From Minisyncoccota bacterium (GTDB lineage Bacteria; Patescibacteriota; Minisyncoccia; UBA6257; HR35): a DNA stretch of 6,622 nucleotides. Where the stretch lies: assembly GCA_938036275.1 (NCBI GenBank), contig CALHPI010000024.1, positions 1 through 6,622 of the forward strand. Direction: 5' to 3'. Position numbers and translations under genes: made by a program. Positions 6,416-6,622 of this stretch are shown here, piece after piece. The notes under the pieces were generated by a model, which was not told the DNA's origin, did no database searches, and saw nothing but the letters and a program-made list of their open reading frames with translations. Each line of letters opens with the position of its first letter. The first letter of the stretch is position 1.

Positions 6416-6426
6416 TAAAGTATAAT
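6399..6426 (+). promoter_or_regulatory. Sigma-70-like promoter for accC, possibly leaderless
   Basis: A perfect -10 box TATAAT at 6421-6426 is preceded, 16 bases upstream, by TTGAAC (6399-6404; four of six matches to TTGACA). Transcription would be expected to start about seven bases after the -10 box, at 6433-6434, which is the A of the accC ATG or one base before it. No Shine-Dalgarno site precedes that ATG, consistent with a leaderless message. It overlaps the end of the kinase gene, so accC may be expressed separately from the signalling genes. Confidence 0.55.
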
Positions 6427-6433
6427 TAATTGT

Positions 6434-6622
6434 ATGATCAAAAAAATTCTCATTGCCAACAGGGGAGAAATTGCCTTAAGAATCATTAGAACTTGCAAAG
6501 AAATGGGAATTAAAACAGTAGCTCTTTGTCCTAAAAAAGGGCAAGAACCAAATTTCATTGAAACCTCGCTGGCAGATGAATATTACTTCTTAGAAAAAGA
6601 AGGTGCTCAGGGATATTTAGAC
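6434..6622 (+). CDS. accC: Biotin carboxylase (AccC-type), N-terminal part
   Basis: Sixty-three codons of a biotin-dependent carboxylase run off the window end. The N-terminus MIKKILIANRGEIALRIIRT matches the family's signature opening (KILIANRGEIAxRI), followed by CKEMGIKTVAL, a LADEYYFL stretch and AQGYLD, in the positions of the usual LADEAxxIG and SYLN of the pre-ATP-grasp domain. As acetyl-CoA carboxylase subunit AccC it would carboxylate biotin on the carrier protein to supply malonyl-CoA for fatty-acid synthesis in the cytoplasm; the catalytic ATP-grasp region lies outside the window. The CPKKGQEPNFIE segment differs from the common YSDADxxAxHV version. Pyruvate or propionyl-CoA carboxylase subunits share this start; the nearby fabK and plsC favour acetyl-CoA carboxylase. 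Confidence 0.82.
   Translation, partial: MIKKILIANRGEIALRIIRTCKEMGIKTVALCPKKGQEPNFIETSLADEYYFLEKEGAQGYLD

Overview
This is a low-GC, strongly AT-biased bacterial segment in which every recognisable gene lies on the + strand with short gaps. Weak or absent Shine-Dalgarno sites, stand-alone receiver proteins, a 7TM-type histidine kinase with a variant H-box and compact lipid genes suggest a Patescibacteria/CPR-like or similar small-genome lineage. That placement is inference; no marker gene in the window fixes the taxon. UGA is used as a stop, so code-25 lineages (UGA = Gly) are unlikely.

Layout. (1) 2-1732: the 3' part of a FabK-type enoyl-ACP reductase, a PlsC-type acylglycerol-phosphate acyltransferase and a single-domain response regulator, tightly packed. 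(2) 1733-1885: a short non-coding gap with an orphan Shine-Dalgarno/ATG followed directly by a stop. (3) 1886-6402: a tandem duplication of a two-gene cassette, each unit being a membrane-anchored class I methyltransferase-like protein followed by a multi-pass membrane histidine kinase. The upstream unit is damaged: its methyltransferase is frameshifted at an A9 run, and its kinase is frameshifted at a T7 run and lacks the whole catalytic half. The downstream unit is intact. (4) 6434 to the end: the start of a biotin carboxylase (AccC-type), preceded by a good promoter placed so that the transcript would be nearly or fully leaderless.

How it may work together. FabK, PlsC and AccC belong to fatty-acid and phospholipid synthesis, so the locus looks like a lipid gene cluster with a signalling module set inside it. 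The intact kinase could phosphorylate the receiver protein at 1325-1732, and its membrane domain may sense something in or near the membrane. The methyltransferase repeatedly sits directly before the kinase, so it may modify a membrane molecule or make or alter the sensed ligand. Both roles are hypotheses.

The most notable structural signals are a 126-bp tract nearly identical between the two kinase copies in otherwise diverged genes (gene conversion or a recombination hot spot), the two homopolymer frameshifts in the upstream unit, and an exact 22-bp tandem duplication that rewrote the kinase stop codon next to the accC promoter.
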